This document shows positions 1 through 6,856 of a stretch of DNA of 12,587 nucleotides, in pieces. Below the pieces are notes generated by a model, which was given only the letters and a program-made list of their open reading frames with translations, did not search any database and was not told the DNA's origin. Source of the DNA: CAYLZO01 sp964387775 (GTDB taxonomy: Bacteria; Chloroflexota; Anaerolineae; JAAYZQ01); assembly GCA_964387775.1 (NCBI GenBank), contig CAYLZO010000159.1:1-12587 (forward strand). The letters are read 5' to 3'. The first letter of the stretch is position 1; every line of letters begins with the position of its first letter. The position numbers and the translations under genes were made by a program.

Positions 1-1
1 G

Positions 2-478
2 CCGCCCACCAACACACCCCAACCCAAGCCGACGAACACGCCCGCCCCGCCAACCAACACGCCCAAACCCCAGGTGGATTTTGGCGTCCAGGAGATCGTC
101 GCCTTTGAGGACGGCAGCCTGGGCTCGACGGGCCTTCACAACATCTACTTCACGGTTGTCGACGCCGGCGGTGCGCCGCTCGATGGGATCATCCTCGAAG
201 AGGTTAACAATACGCCCCACGAGCAGGTGATCACGGGTAACAAGGGACCGGGCAAGACCGAGTTTACGATGTGGGCCGCCGATTACCGCTTCAAGGTCGT
301 GGGCGACGTCAACGGGCAGACGTTTAGCAGCGAAACGACCCACGTCCTGTCCATCCTGTTCGAGCACGCGGTCTGGGACGACCTGATCCGGGGCGGCATC
401 TGCGCGGACGAGGCGTCCTGTCGCGCCATGGGACCGATGCACTTTAGCTACAACGTCACCTTCCAGCGGACCTGGTAG
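2..478 (+). CDS. C-terminal part of a secreted protein with Pro/Thr linker (5' end outside window)
   Basis: The reading frame is open from the first bases of the window and ends at TAG 476-478. The visible start is a Pro/Thr/Asn linker with repeated PTNTP units, which in Chloroflexota typically joins an extracellular domain to an N-terminal domain or lipoprotein anchor. A domain of about 130 residues follows, beginning VDFGVQEIV, with alternating hydrophobic strands (HNIYFTVVDAGG, YRFKVVGD) that suggest an Ig-like or prealbumin-like beta-sandwich. Two close cysteines (CADEASC) could form a disulfide, consistent with an extracytoplasmic site. The GTG at 74 is in frame but lies inside the linker-domain junction, so it is not a credible start. 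I cannot name the function; the missing N-terminal part (perhaps a peptidase, LysM or glycosidase domain) would decide it. Confidence 0.75.
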   Translation, partial: PPTNTPQPKPTNTPAPPTNTPKPQVDFGVQEIVAFEDGSLGSTGLHNIYFTVVDAGGAPLDGIILEEVNNTPHEQVITGNKGPGKTEFTMWAADYRFKVVGDVNGQTFSSETTHVLSILFEHAVWDDLIRGGICADEASCRAMGPMHFSYNVTFQRTW

Positions 479-498
479 GGCAAATTGGCAATTTGCCC
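478..498. repeat. Perfect 9-bp hairpin after the partial gene
   Basis: GGGCAAATT (478-480 and 481-486) pairs with AATTTGCCC (490-498) around a 3-nt GGC loop. It begins on the last base of the TAG stop codon. No T-tract follows, so it is not a standard intrinsic terminator on the + strand. It could act as a 3'-end stabiliser, an attenuator between the two genes, or be one copy of a small dispersed palindrome. Confidence 0.7.
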
Positions 499-527
499 AA
501 CGAGTGGCCTGTTGACAGGAGACACCT

Positions 528-2273
528 ATGACCGTTAGGCGCTCGCGGACGGGCTGGCTCGGCTGGATCGTGAGCCTGGTCCTGATCGCCGCCGTGCTCG
601 TCGGCGCCCTGGCGCTCACCTACCCGCGCTGGTCGGCGCTGCTCTACGGCGTCACCGGCGAGGAGACGCTGCCCGCCCAGGTGCGCGGCGGGCTGGAGTG
701 GCTGGGCAACCTGGCCCGCCCCCGGCCCGAGACCGCCGATTTCGTGCCCGTGGCTCACGCCGGGGTCAACCCCTTCGGCGTCAACGTCTTTTTGGAGCAG
801 GAGGTCGAGCCCCAGAAACGGGAGCGGGCCGTGCGCATGATCGCCGAGGCCGGCTTTCACTGGCTCCGCCAGGAATTCCCCTGGGAGGACATCGAGATCC
901 ACGGCAAGGGCGATTTCGAGGACCGCCGCCACGAGCCGCATCGCTCCGCCTGGGAAAAGTATGACCACATCGTCGGCCTGGCCGAGCAGTACGACCTGGA
1001 GATCATCGCCCGGCTCAGCAACCCGCCGGCCTGGAGCCGCGCCGAGGGTGACGCAATTGGCGCCTTTGCCCCGCCCGACGACCTGGCCGACTATGGCGAT
1101 TTCGTCGAGGCCGTCGTCCGCCGCTACCGGGGGCGCATCCGCCACTACCAGATCTGGAACGAGCCGAATATCTACCCCGAGTGGGGTGAGCGCCCGGTCA
1201 GCCCCGAGGCATACACCGAGCTGCTGCGGGTCGGCTACACGCGGGTCAAGGCCGCCTGCCCCGAGTGCGTGGTCCTCTCCGGGGCGCTGGCCCAGACCAT
1301 CCCTCTCGGGCCGCGTGACTTGAACGATTTCGTCTTTTTGCAGCGCATGTACGACGCCGGGGCGGGCGACTATTTCGACGTGCTGGCCATGCAGGGCTAC
1401 GGCCTCTGGTCCGGCCCCACCGACCGGCGGATGCGGCCCCGGGTGCTCAACTTTTCGCGGCCCCTCTACCTGCGCGAGATCATGGTCGAGAACGGCGACA
1501 CCCACAAGCCGATCTGGATCACCGAGATGAACTGGAACGCGCCGCCTGAGGGCTTTCCGAATCCCCAGTTCGGCCGGGTCACGCCCGAGCAGCAGGCGCG
1601 CTACGCCGTCGAGGCCTTTTGGCGCGCCCAGCGGGAGTGGCCCTGGGTGGGCGTGGTCAACGTCTGGTTCTTCAAGCGGGCCACCGACACCGAGACGGAT
1701 CAGGCCATGTACTATTTTCGCCTCGTCGAGCCCGACTTTACGCCCATGCCGGTCTATGACGCGCTCAAGAGCTACTTCCAGAGCGAGCAGACGCGGGTGC
1801 TCCACCCCGGCGTGCACCAGGAGGACCACTGGGCGCTCGACTATGAGGGTCCCTGGGAGACCCGCGCCGAGCCGGAGGCCGAGCTCGGCAGCGTTCGCTA
1901 CGCCCCCGACTCGTCGCAAGCCACGCTGGCGCTGACGTTCGAGGGGACCGACCTGTGGCTCAAGGCCGGGCCGGGCATCCGTGGCGCGGTGACCTACACC
2001 CTGGACCACGATCCCGAGCCCAGGAAGGTGGGTCTCGAGGGCGGGGAAACCGTCGCCCTGGCCCAGGGGCTGCCCGATGAGCGCCACACCGTTTTAATCC
2101 GCGCCGCCTCGGGCGCGATCTCGATAGACAGCCTCACCGTCCGCGACCGCCCGCGCATCCTGCCCTGGCTCGTCGTGGCCGGTGCCGTCGTCGTTGCCGG
2201 CCTGGTCGTCGTCCTCGTCCTGAGCGTCACCGCCCGCCGCCGCCGCTGGTACGAGCGCGGCCGCGTGGGGTGA
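528..2273 (+). CDS. Membrane-anchored clan GH-A glycoside-hydrolase-like protein
   Basis: A 581-residue protein probably acting on a polysaccharide outside the membrane. The ATG at 528 is supported by AGGAG at 517-521, 6 nt upstream. Residues 11-31 are a hydrophobic helix followed by the external part. Residues about 77-420 form a TIM-barrel resembling GH39/GH5/GH42 (clan GH-A): GVNVFLEQEV at the first strand, then IWNEPN with the predicted acid/base Glu212, and IWITEMNWN with the predicted nucleophile Glu333, a spacing usual for the clan. Residues about 430-545 look like a beta-sandwich module. Residues 547-567 are a second membrane helix followed by an Arg-rich, presumably cytoplasmic tail. 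Many Chloroflexota proteins of this type are annotated only as cellulase-like, and substrate cannot be read from sequence. The next gene overlaps its stop codon by 4 nt, implying coupled translation and a joint role in envelope glycan metabolism. Confidence 0.85.
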   Translation: MTVRRSRTGWLGWIVSLVLIAAVLVGALALTYPRWSALLYGVTGEETLPAQVRGGLEWLGNLARPRPETADFVPVAHAGVNPFGVNVFLEQEVEPQKRERAVRMIAEAGFHWLRQEFPWEDIEIHGKGDFEDRRHEPHRSAWEKYDHIVGLAEQYDLEIIARLSNPPAWSRAEGDAIGAFAPPDDLADYGDFVEAVVRRYRGRIRHYQIWNEPNIYPEWGERPVSPEAYTELLRVGYTRVKAACPECVVLSGALAQTIPLGPRDLNDFVFLQRMYDAGAGDYFDVLAMQGYGLWSGPTDRRMRPRVLNFSRPLYLREIMVENGDTHKPIWITEMNWNAPPEGFPNPQFGRVTPEQQARYAVEAFWRAQREWPWVGVVNVWFFKRATDTETDQAMYYFRLVEPDFTPMPVYDALKSYFQSEQTRVLHPGVHQEDHWALDYEGPWETRAEPEAELGSVRYAPDSSQATLALTFEGTDLWLKAGPGIRGAVTYTLDHDPEPRKVGLEGGETVALAQGLPDERHTVLIRAASGAISIDSLTVRDRPRILPWLVVAGAVVVAGLVVVLVLSVTARRRRWYERGRVG

Positions 2274-4861
2274 GGACAGCCGATGCGCAGAATGAACGGA
2301 TTGTGAGCGTGAGCAGCCGCAATACCCAATACCGAATATCCAATATCCTCCTCGTTGCCATCCTGCTCCTGGCTCTCGGCCTGCGCCTCTACCGGATCGA
2401 CGCCCAGAGCCTGTGGAACGACGAGGGGACGAGCGTGGCCCTGGCCCAGCGCGACCTGGCGACCATCGCCCGCGACGCGGCAGCCGACATCCACCCGCCG
2501 CTCTACTACTGGCTGCTCCATGGCTGGATCAAACTGGTGGGCACCAACGAGACGGGGGTGAGATCGCTCTCGGCGCTGCTGGGCGTGGGGCTGGTGGCGC
2601 TGATCTACGCCTTGGGCCGCTTGCTGACCGGCCGATGGGCGGGGCTGGGGGCGGCGTTTTTGGCGGCCGTCAACCCCTTCCAGGTCTACTATTCGCAGGA
2701 AGCGCGGATGTACATGCTGCTGGCGGTCTGGGGCGCACTGGCGTTCTACGCGGCGCTACGCTGGGCGTTCGCCCTCTCCCCTTGGGGGGAGAGGGTTGGG
2801 GTGAGGGGGGAATTGCACGATGAGCAGCATCTTCCCCCTCCCCCAGCCCCTCCCCCAAGGGAGGGGAGCAATGCCCGATTGGGCTGGGCCATTGTCTACG
2901 TGCTGGCCGGGGCGGCGGGGTTGTACACGCACTATGCGTTTCCGCTGGTGCTGTTGCCCGTCAACCTGGTTGTGTTGCTCGATATGGGGTTGCGCTGGCG
3001 GCAAACCGCGACGATGAATCGTCGCTCTGAGAGGGCCAAGCCAGCTAAAGCCGGCTCCGGCCAGGGCGATTCATTGCCTTTTGTCCTTGCAGCCGGGCCA
3101 GTGGCGCGCTGGCTCGCCCTCCAGGCCGCCGTCGCCCTGCTCTTTCTACCCTGGCTGCCGGCGGCCGTCCGGCAGCTCGCCGCCTGGCCCAGGCTGGCCC
3201 AGGCCACGGGCTTTTTGCCAGCGCTGGCAAACACCTGGCGCTGGTTGAACTTTGGGCCGACCGTTGACATTGGCCAGGTCATCCTGCCGCTACTGGTGCT
3301 GGGCGTGCTCGCCTCTGTGGGGGTGCTGGCCCTGCTGATCGGCCAGGGAGAGAAACCCATCCGAATGACCAGGCGGGCTGCCGTTCTGCTCCTACTTTGG
3401 GTCTGCCTGCCGGTGGCCTTGATGCTCGCCCTGGGCCTGTATCGCGAAGCCTATCTGAAATTTCTCCTGACCGCGTCGCCGGCTGTGGTCCTGCTCCTGG
3501 CGGTCGGCGTGCCCCGGCCCGTGAGAGACTCGTCGCGAATCGTCGCCGTCTTGGCGTCGGCGGCGTTTGTCCTCACCGCATCCCTGGTCCTGGTGCCCTA
3601 CGCTCGCGCCCTGCACAACTACTACACCGAACCCGACTACGCCCGCGACGACTACCGCGCCATCGCCGCCTACGTCGAGGCCGTGGGCCGGCCCGGCGAC
3701 GCCGTGCTGCTCAACGCGCCGGGCCAGCAGGAGGTGTTCGGCTACTACTACGAGGGGGCCCTGCCGGTCCATCCCCTGCCCGCCAGCCGGCCCCTCGACC
3801 CGGCGGCCACCGAGGCGGCGCTGAAGGCCCTGGCCCCGCCCGGCGGGCGGATCTTTGCCGTGCTGTGGGCCACCGACGAGAGTGACCCGGAGCGCTTTAT
3901 CGAGGGCTGGCTCGACACGAACGCTTACAAGGCCCTCGACGCCTGGTACGGGGACGTGCGCCTGGCCGTCTATGCCGTGCCGGAGCGGACGCCCGAGGCG
4001 CCCGACCGGCGGCTCGACGTCCGGCTGGGCAGCCTGGCGAACGACGACGCGATCACGCTGCTGGGCTACAGCCAGCTCACCGGCCACCTGGCGACGGGCG
4101 ACATCGCTTCGGGCGACATCGCCCCCATCACACTCTTCTGGCGGGCCGAGCGGGCGCCGGCCGCCCGCTACAAGGTCTTTCTCCACGCCCTGGACGCGGG
4201 GAACCACATCGTCGGCCAGCGGGACGCCGAGCCGGGCGGCGGCGCCAGGCTGACGATCCTCTGGCAGCCGGGTGAGGTCGTCGCCGACAACTATGGCCTG
4301 CCCATCCACCCCGCCACGCCGCCGGGCGCGTACCGGGTCGAGGTGGGGATGTACGATGCCCAGACCGGCCAGCGCCTGTTGACGCCGGAGGGTGAGGGCC
4401 AGGTCTGGCTGGCGCCGCTGGCCGTGGAGCGACCGGCGGTCCCGGCCCCAATCGCGGCCCTGGGGATGCAGCAGCCTGCCGGCGCCGGGTTCGGCGAACT
4501 AGCGCTGCTGGGGTACGACGCCCACAAGCTCGGCTCCGACGAGTACGCGCCGCTGCGGCCGGGGGATCTGCTCCACGTCGCTCTCTACTGGCGGGCCGAT
4601 GCACAGCCGGGCGGCGACTGGCGCGTGGCGCTCATCCTGGTCGACGAAAATGGAGAGGAACAGACCAGAATCGAGGGGGAACCGGTGCTAGACTACCCGA
4701 CGAGCCGCTGGCGGGCCGGTGACGTCTGGCGCGGCCAGTTCAGTCTGCCCATCCCGGCCGACGCGTCACCGGGCGACTACTACCTGCGCATCCAGCCCAT
4801 CGCCCCCGACGGCTCCACGCCGGAGCCCTTCTTATCCGAACCGCTGGCCGTCGCACGCTGA
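2270..4861 (+). CDS. GT39/ArnT-type membrane glycosyltransferase with C-terminal beta-sandwich modules
   Basis: An 863-residue polytopic membrane protein of the PMT_2/ArnT superfamily, which transfers a sugar from a polyprenyl-phosphate carrier to an acceptor on the outer face of the membrane. Family marks are the acidic pair Asp51-Glu52 in LWNDEG after the first helix, HPPLYYW (75-81) and YSQEARMYM (141-149). Membrane helices run to about residue 450. Two similar beta-sandwich modules follow (about 582-715 and 738-863), each with LLGY and an ALYW/LFW-RA strand, suggesting an internal duplication. The chosen start is GTG 2270, which overlaps the previous stop as GTGA; GTG 2303 or 2309 are alternatives, and no ATG is available in frame near the start. 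Residues 168-200 and 248-269 are encoded by palindromic repeats inserted in frame in loops between helices, and the N-terminus and stop codon lie in 7-nt tandem repeats. Donor and acceptor are unknown. Confidence 0.88.
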   Translation: MRTADAQNERIVSVSSRNTQYRISNILLVAILLLALGLRLYRIDAQSLWNDEGTSVALAQRDLATIARDAAADIHPPLYYWLLHGWIKLVGTNETGVRSLSALLGVGLVALIYALGRLLTGRWAGLGAAFLAAVNPFQVYYSQEARMYMLLAVWGALAFYAALRWAFALSPWGERVGVRGELHDEQHLPPPPAPPPREGSNARLGWAIVYVLAGAAGLYTHYAFPLVLLPVNLVVLLDMGLRWRQTATMNRRSERAKPAKAGSGQGDSLPFVLAAGPVARWLALQAAVALLFLPWLPAAVRQLAAWPRLAQATGFLPALANTWRWLNFGPTVDIGQVILPLLVLGVLASVGVLALLIGQGEKPIRMTRRAAVLLLLWVCLPVALMLALGLYREAYLKFLLTASPAVVLLLAVGVPRPVRDSSRIVAVLASAAFVLTASLVLVPYARALHNYYTEPDYARDDYRAIAAYVEAVGRPGDAVLLNAPGQQEVFGYYYEGALPVHPLPASRPLDPAATEAALKALAPPGGRIFAVLWATDESDPERFIEGWLDTNAYKALDAWYGDVRLAVYAVPERTPEAPDRRLDVRLGSLANDDAITLLGYSQLTGHLATGDIASGDIAPITLFWRAERAPAARYKVFLHALDAGNHIVGQRDAEPGGGARLTILWQPGEVVADNYGLPIHPATPPGAYRVEVGMYDAQTGQRLLTPEGEGQVWLAPLAVERPAVPAPIAALGMQQPAGAGFGELALLGYDAHKLGSDEYAPLRPGDLLHVALYWRADAQPGGDWRVALILVDENGEEQTRIEGEPVLDYPTSRWRAGDVWRGQFSLPIPADASPGDYYLRIQPIAPDGSTPEPFLSEPLAVAR
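2321..2348. repeat. Four degenerate 7-nt tandem units at the start of the GT39 gene
   Basis: Units AATACCC, AATACCG, AATATCC and AATATCC follow each other without gaps. They encode residues 18-26 of the glycosyltransferase, just before its first membrane helix. The AT-rich composition stands out from the GC-rich surroundings. The pattern resembles short tandemly repeated repetitive sequences with a 7-nt period known from cyanobacteria; kinship is only a suggestion. Confidence 0.7.
2772..2869. repeat. Intragenic inverted pair of palindromic repeats (element 1)
   Basis: Left copy 2772-2810 reads CCCTCTCCCCTTGGGGGGAG then AGGGTTGGGGTGAGGGG; the right copy 2834-2869 is its imperfect reverse complement (CCCCCTCCCCCAGCCCC then TCCCCCAAGGGAGGGGAGC). 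A 23-nt spacer separates them. Each copy also has its own small hairpin (CTCCCC/GGGGAG type). This kind of CCCTCACCCC...CTCCC repeat is usually found between genes in many bacterial genomes. Here it lies in frame within the GT39 gene and encodes about residues 168-200, rich in Pro, Gly, Arg and Glu and unlike the flanking membrane helices. Confidence 0.85.
3012..3076. repeat. Intragenic branched palindromic repeat (element 2)
   Basis: Outer arms ATGAATCG (3014-3021) and CGATTCAT (3067-3074) are perfect complements, and one more pair forms at 3012/3076 beyond a G-T pair. Inside are GGCC/GGCC (3034-3037 and 3059-3062) and a hairpin AGCCAGC-TAAA-GCCGGCT with one mismatch (3039-3056). The element encodes residues about 248-269 of the glycosyltransferase, a polar stretch (MNRRSERAKPAKAGSGQGD) between two membrane helices. 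The GATGAATCG motif recurs in the intergenic cloverleaf at 10034-10088, suggesting related repeat families. Confidence 0.8.
4094..4123. repeat. Two 15-nt tandem units in the GT39 tail
   Basis: ACGGGCGACATCGCT is followed directly by TCGGGCGACATCGCC, encoding TGDIA then SGDIA in a loop of the first beta-sandwich module. It is in frame and looks like a small recent duplication. Confidence 0.75.
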
Positions 4862-4898
4862 TAGCTGATGGCTGACCGCTGACGGCTACCCGCTACCA
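4857..4898. repeat. Six degenerate 7-nt tandem units at the end of the GT39 gene
   Basis: Units GCTGATA, GCTGATG, GCTGACC, GCTGACG, GCTACCC and GCTACCA follow each other without gaps. The first unit contains the TGA stop codon of the glycosyltransferase (4859-4861). The array fills most of the gap to the convergent LysM gene. The sequence differs from the array at the gene start, but the 7-nt period is the same. Confidence 0.75.
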
Positions 4899-4915
4899 TG
4901 AAGCCTTGTGATTGG

Positions 4916-5512
4916 TCAGGGAGTTGGCTTGGGCGTGTTCGTAGCCTGCGTACCGGAAATGGGCGTCGCCGTTGGCTGGCCGTCGATCGGGATGGTCAGC
5001 TTCTGACCGGTCACGATCAGGCTGGGATTCTCGATGCCGTTGGCCTCGACGATGGCCTGGACCGTGACGCCGTACTGGGCCGCAATCTCGGACAGCGTCT
5101 CGCCCCGCTTGATGGTGTGGGTGACGGTCTCGCCCGAGGGCGTCAAAGTCGGCGGCGGTGTCGCAGTCGGCGTCCGGGTCGGCGCGGGCGTCTCGGTGGA
5201 TTCTGCCGTGACAGTCGAGGACGCCATGGGGGTCGTCACCGTGACCTGGGCCGTGGCGGTGATTTCGGCGGTCGGAGAGAAAGTCCGGGTCGGTGTGGGG
5301 GTGACGGGTGTATTGGTGGGGCGGGGCGTGCTGGTGGGGGCAACGATCCAAGCCAGGGGCGTCGGCTCGATGCGCTCGAAAGTGGGCGCCGGCGTCCGTG
5401 TGCCCCGGGGTCCCGGTTGTCGCTGGCTGGCAAGCTGGGTGAACGCGGTGCTAAAGATGATATAGTTTAGCAGCAAGAGGACGATGAGGATCGCCCAGTG
5501 TCTCCATTTCAT
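4916..5512 (-). CDS. Membrane-anchored LysM-domain protein with Pro/Thr linker
   Basis: A 198-residue protein. Residues 7-24 are a hydrophobic helix after a short MKWRHW start, so it is an uncleaved anchor or signal peptide. Residues about 38-126 are a low-complexity Pro/Thr linker. Residues about 131-176 are one LysM domain (HTIKRGETLSEIAAQYGV, then IVEANGI, NPSLIVTGQKLTIP), which binds N-acetylglucosamine-containing glycans such as peptidoglycan. The short tail is again Pro/Thr-rich. No catalytic domain is present, so it is probably a tether or adaptor at the cell wall. I chose ATG 5512; a TTG two codons upstream (5518) is possible, and neither has a strong Shine-Dalgarno sequence. A good promoter lies at 5567-5595. 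The gene is convergent with the GT39 gene and divergent from the GT2 gene. The linker style matches the partial protein at the window start. Confidence 0.85.
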   Translation of the reverse strand: MKWRHWAILIVLLLLNYIIFSTAFTQLASQRQPGPRGTRTPAPTFERIEPTPLAWIVAPTSTPRPTNTPVTPTPTRTFSPTAEITATAQVTVTTPMASSTVTAESTETPAPTRTPTATPPPTLTPSGETVTHTIKRGETLSEIAAQYGVTVQAIVEANGIENPSLIVTGQKLTIPIDGQPTATPISGTQATNTPKPTP

Positions 5513-5566
5513 ACTCAATACCGAGATCTTTTAGTCATGTGAGAGAAGGTCCCTTCAAGCCGGGCC

Positions 5567-5595
5567 ATTATACCATTTTCTGGATCATTGTGCAA
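5567..5595 (-). promoter_or_regulatory. Sigma-70-type promoter for the LysM gene
   Basis: Reading the minus strand: -35 TTGCAC (5595-5590), a 17-nt spacer, -10 TATAAT (5572-5567), preceded by TGG so that the -10 is of the extended type (TGGTATAAT). The predicted transcript starts about 7 nt later, leaving a leader of about 50 nt before ATG 5512. Confidence 0.75.
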
Positions 5596-5632
5596 CTGGC
5601 GGCGCTGGGGCCTGTTGAGCGAGGAGTAGGCT

Positions 5633-6640
5633 GTGAACGTATCGGTCATTATCACAGTGTTGAACGAGGGAGCCGCCATCGAGCGGCTGCTCGACTCGCT
5701 GGCGGAGCAGACCCGTCCGCCCGACGAGGTCGTGGTCTGTGACGGTGGCTCGACCGACGAGACGGTGCCGGCGCTGGAGCGGTGGGCCGCCTCGGGGCAG
5801 TTGCCGCTGTGCATTCTGCGCGAGCCGGGGGCCAACATCTCTGAAGGGCGCAACGCGGCCATTGCTGCCGCCTCGGGCGACGTCATCGCCTCGGCCGACG
5901 CCGGCGTCCGGCTGGAGAGGCAGTGGCTGGCCTTGCTGGTGGAACCCTTCGAACGAGAACAAGCCCCGGCGGACCCCTTTGTCGCCGTCGTCGCCGGCTG
6001 GTTCGTGGCCGACCCGCAGAACGCCTTCGAGACGGCGATGGGGGCCACGGTCCTGCCCCACGTGCGCGAGATCGACGCCGAGACGTTCCTGCCCTCCAGC
6101 CGCTCGGTGGCCTTTCGCAAAGCCGCCTGGGAAGCGGTCGGCGGCTATCCCGAGTGGCTCGACTACTGCGAGGACCTCGTCTTTGACTTCCAATTGCGTG
6201 ACCGCTACGGCCCCTTTCCCTTTGCGCCCGAAGCGGCCGTCCACTTTCGCCCCAGGGGGAGCCTGCGCGCCTTCTTTAAGCAATACTACCGCTACGCCCG
6301 GGGCGATGGCAAGGCCGACCTGTGGCGCAAGCGCCACGCCATCCGCTACCTGACCTACCTGCTGGCTGGGCCGCTGCTGGTGGGCTTGGCCCTGCTCCAC
6401 TCCCCCTGGTGGTGGCTGGCGCTGCTGGCCGGGATCGCGGCCTACACGGCCACGCCCTATCGCCGCCTGTGGCCGATGCTGGCACCCTACGGCCCCCTCG
6501 ACCGGCTGAAGGCGCTCCTGCTGGTGCCCGCCATCCGCGTGGTGGGCGACGTGGCCAAGATGCTCGGCTATCCGGTCGGCCTGCTCTGGCGCTGGCGCAA
6601 CCGCCACCGGCCGGAGGTCCACTGGCGCTCGGAAGGCTGA
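5633..6640 (+). CDS. Family 2 glycosyltransferase with C-terminal membrane helices
   Basis: A 335-residue GT-A fold enzyme that transfers a sugar from a nucleotide-sugar donor on the cytoplasmic side. It begins NVSVIITVLNEG (the family 2 first strand), followed by VVVCDGGSTDET and NISEGRNAAIAAASGDVIASADAG, in which ADAG stands at the metal-binding DXD position (usually TDAG). The EDLVFDFQLRDRYG segment (Glu-Asp at about residues 180-181) fits the catalytic-base/acceptor region. Two helices at about residues 240-280 anchor it to the membrane. The start is GTG 5633, chosen because GAGGAG (5621-5626) sits 6 nt upstream and the glycosyltransferase motif begins at once. A role in glycan or lipid-linked sugar assembly with the GT39 and GH-like neighbours is inferred; the sugar is unknown. 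Confidence 0.9.
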   Translation: MNVSVIITVLNEGAAIERLLDSLAEQTRPPDEVVVCDGGSTDETVPALERWAASGQLPLCILREPGANISEGRNAAIAAASGDVIASADAGVRLERQWLALLVEPFEREQAPADPFVAVVAGWFVADPQNAFETAMGATVLPHVREIDAETFLPSSRSVAFRKAAWEAVGGYPEWLDYCEDLVFDFQLRDRYGPFPFAPEAAVHFRPRGSLRAFFKQYYRYARGDGKADLWRKRHAIRYLTYLLAGPLLVGLALLHSPWWWLALLAGIAAYTATPYRRLWPMLAPYGPLDRLKALLLVPAIRVVGDVAKMLGYPVGLLWRWRNRHRPEVHWRSEG

Positions 6641-6776
6641 GGGGAACCTGTAGCGTTGCTGGCGTGATTCGACAAGCTAGGGATCCGCTGGCCAGGGTCC
6701 TGACAGGGAGATTCAGTCGGCAGTCAGAGTCACGTCATGCGTTGGCGGCCGAGTCCGCGTATACTCTGAACAAAGT

Positions 6777-6805
6777 TTGGTGCTTTGGCTCGAAGGTGGT
6801 ATAAT
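6777..6805 (+). promoter_or_regulatory. Promoter of the NfeD-flotillin operon
   Basis: -35 TTGGTG (6777-6782), a 17-nt spacer and -10 TATAAT (6800-6805), again inside TGGTATAAT. The start codon follows about 45 nt after the predicted transcription start. The preceding stretch from 6641 holds no gene that I can support. Confidence 0.75.
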
Positions 6806-6856
6806 CGTGATGCAAACGAGATCCCGTAAAGCAACAGTTCGTCCCAGGAGGGCACG

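Noticed and set aside
74..76. GTG as start of the first gene
   Set aside because: The frame is open upstream to the window edge and encodes a typical Pro/Thr linker; there is no Shine-Dalgarno sequence at this site.
456..2087. Long open frame on the minus strand opposite the GH-like gene
   Set aside because: The opposite strand encodes a clear GH-A-like protein with catalytic motifs. The antisense product is Gly/Pro/Leu/Arg-rich without domain features, as expected from GC-rich codon bias.
2772..3076. Repeats in the GT39 gene as a CRISPR array or as a frameshifted pseudogene
   Set aside because: The two elements differ from each other and lack regular spacers, and the reading frame stays open through both with family motifs and helices on either side.
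3392..4309. Open frame on the minus strand opposite the GT39 gene
   Set aside because: Composition is a shadow of the real gene (Gly, Arg, Val, Gln rich), with no start signal or motif.
6742..6765. TTGGCG and TATACT as a promoter
   Set aside because: The spacer is only 12 nt; the TTGGTG/TATAAT pair at 6777-6805 is much better.
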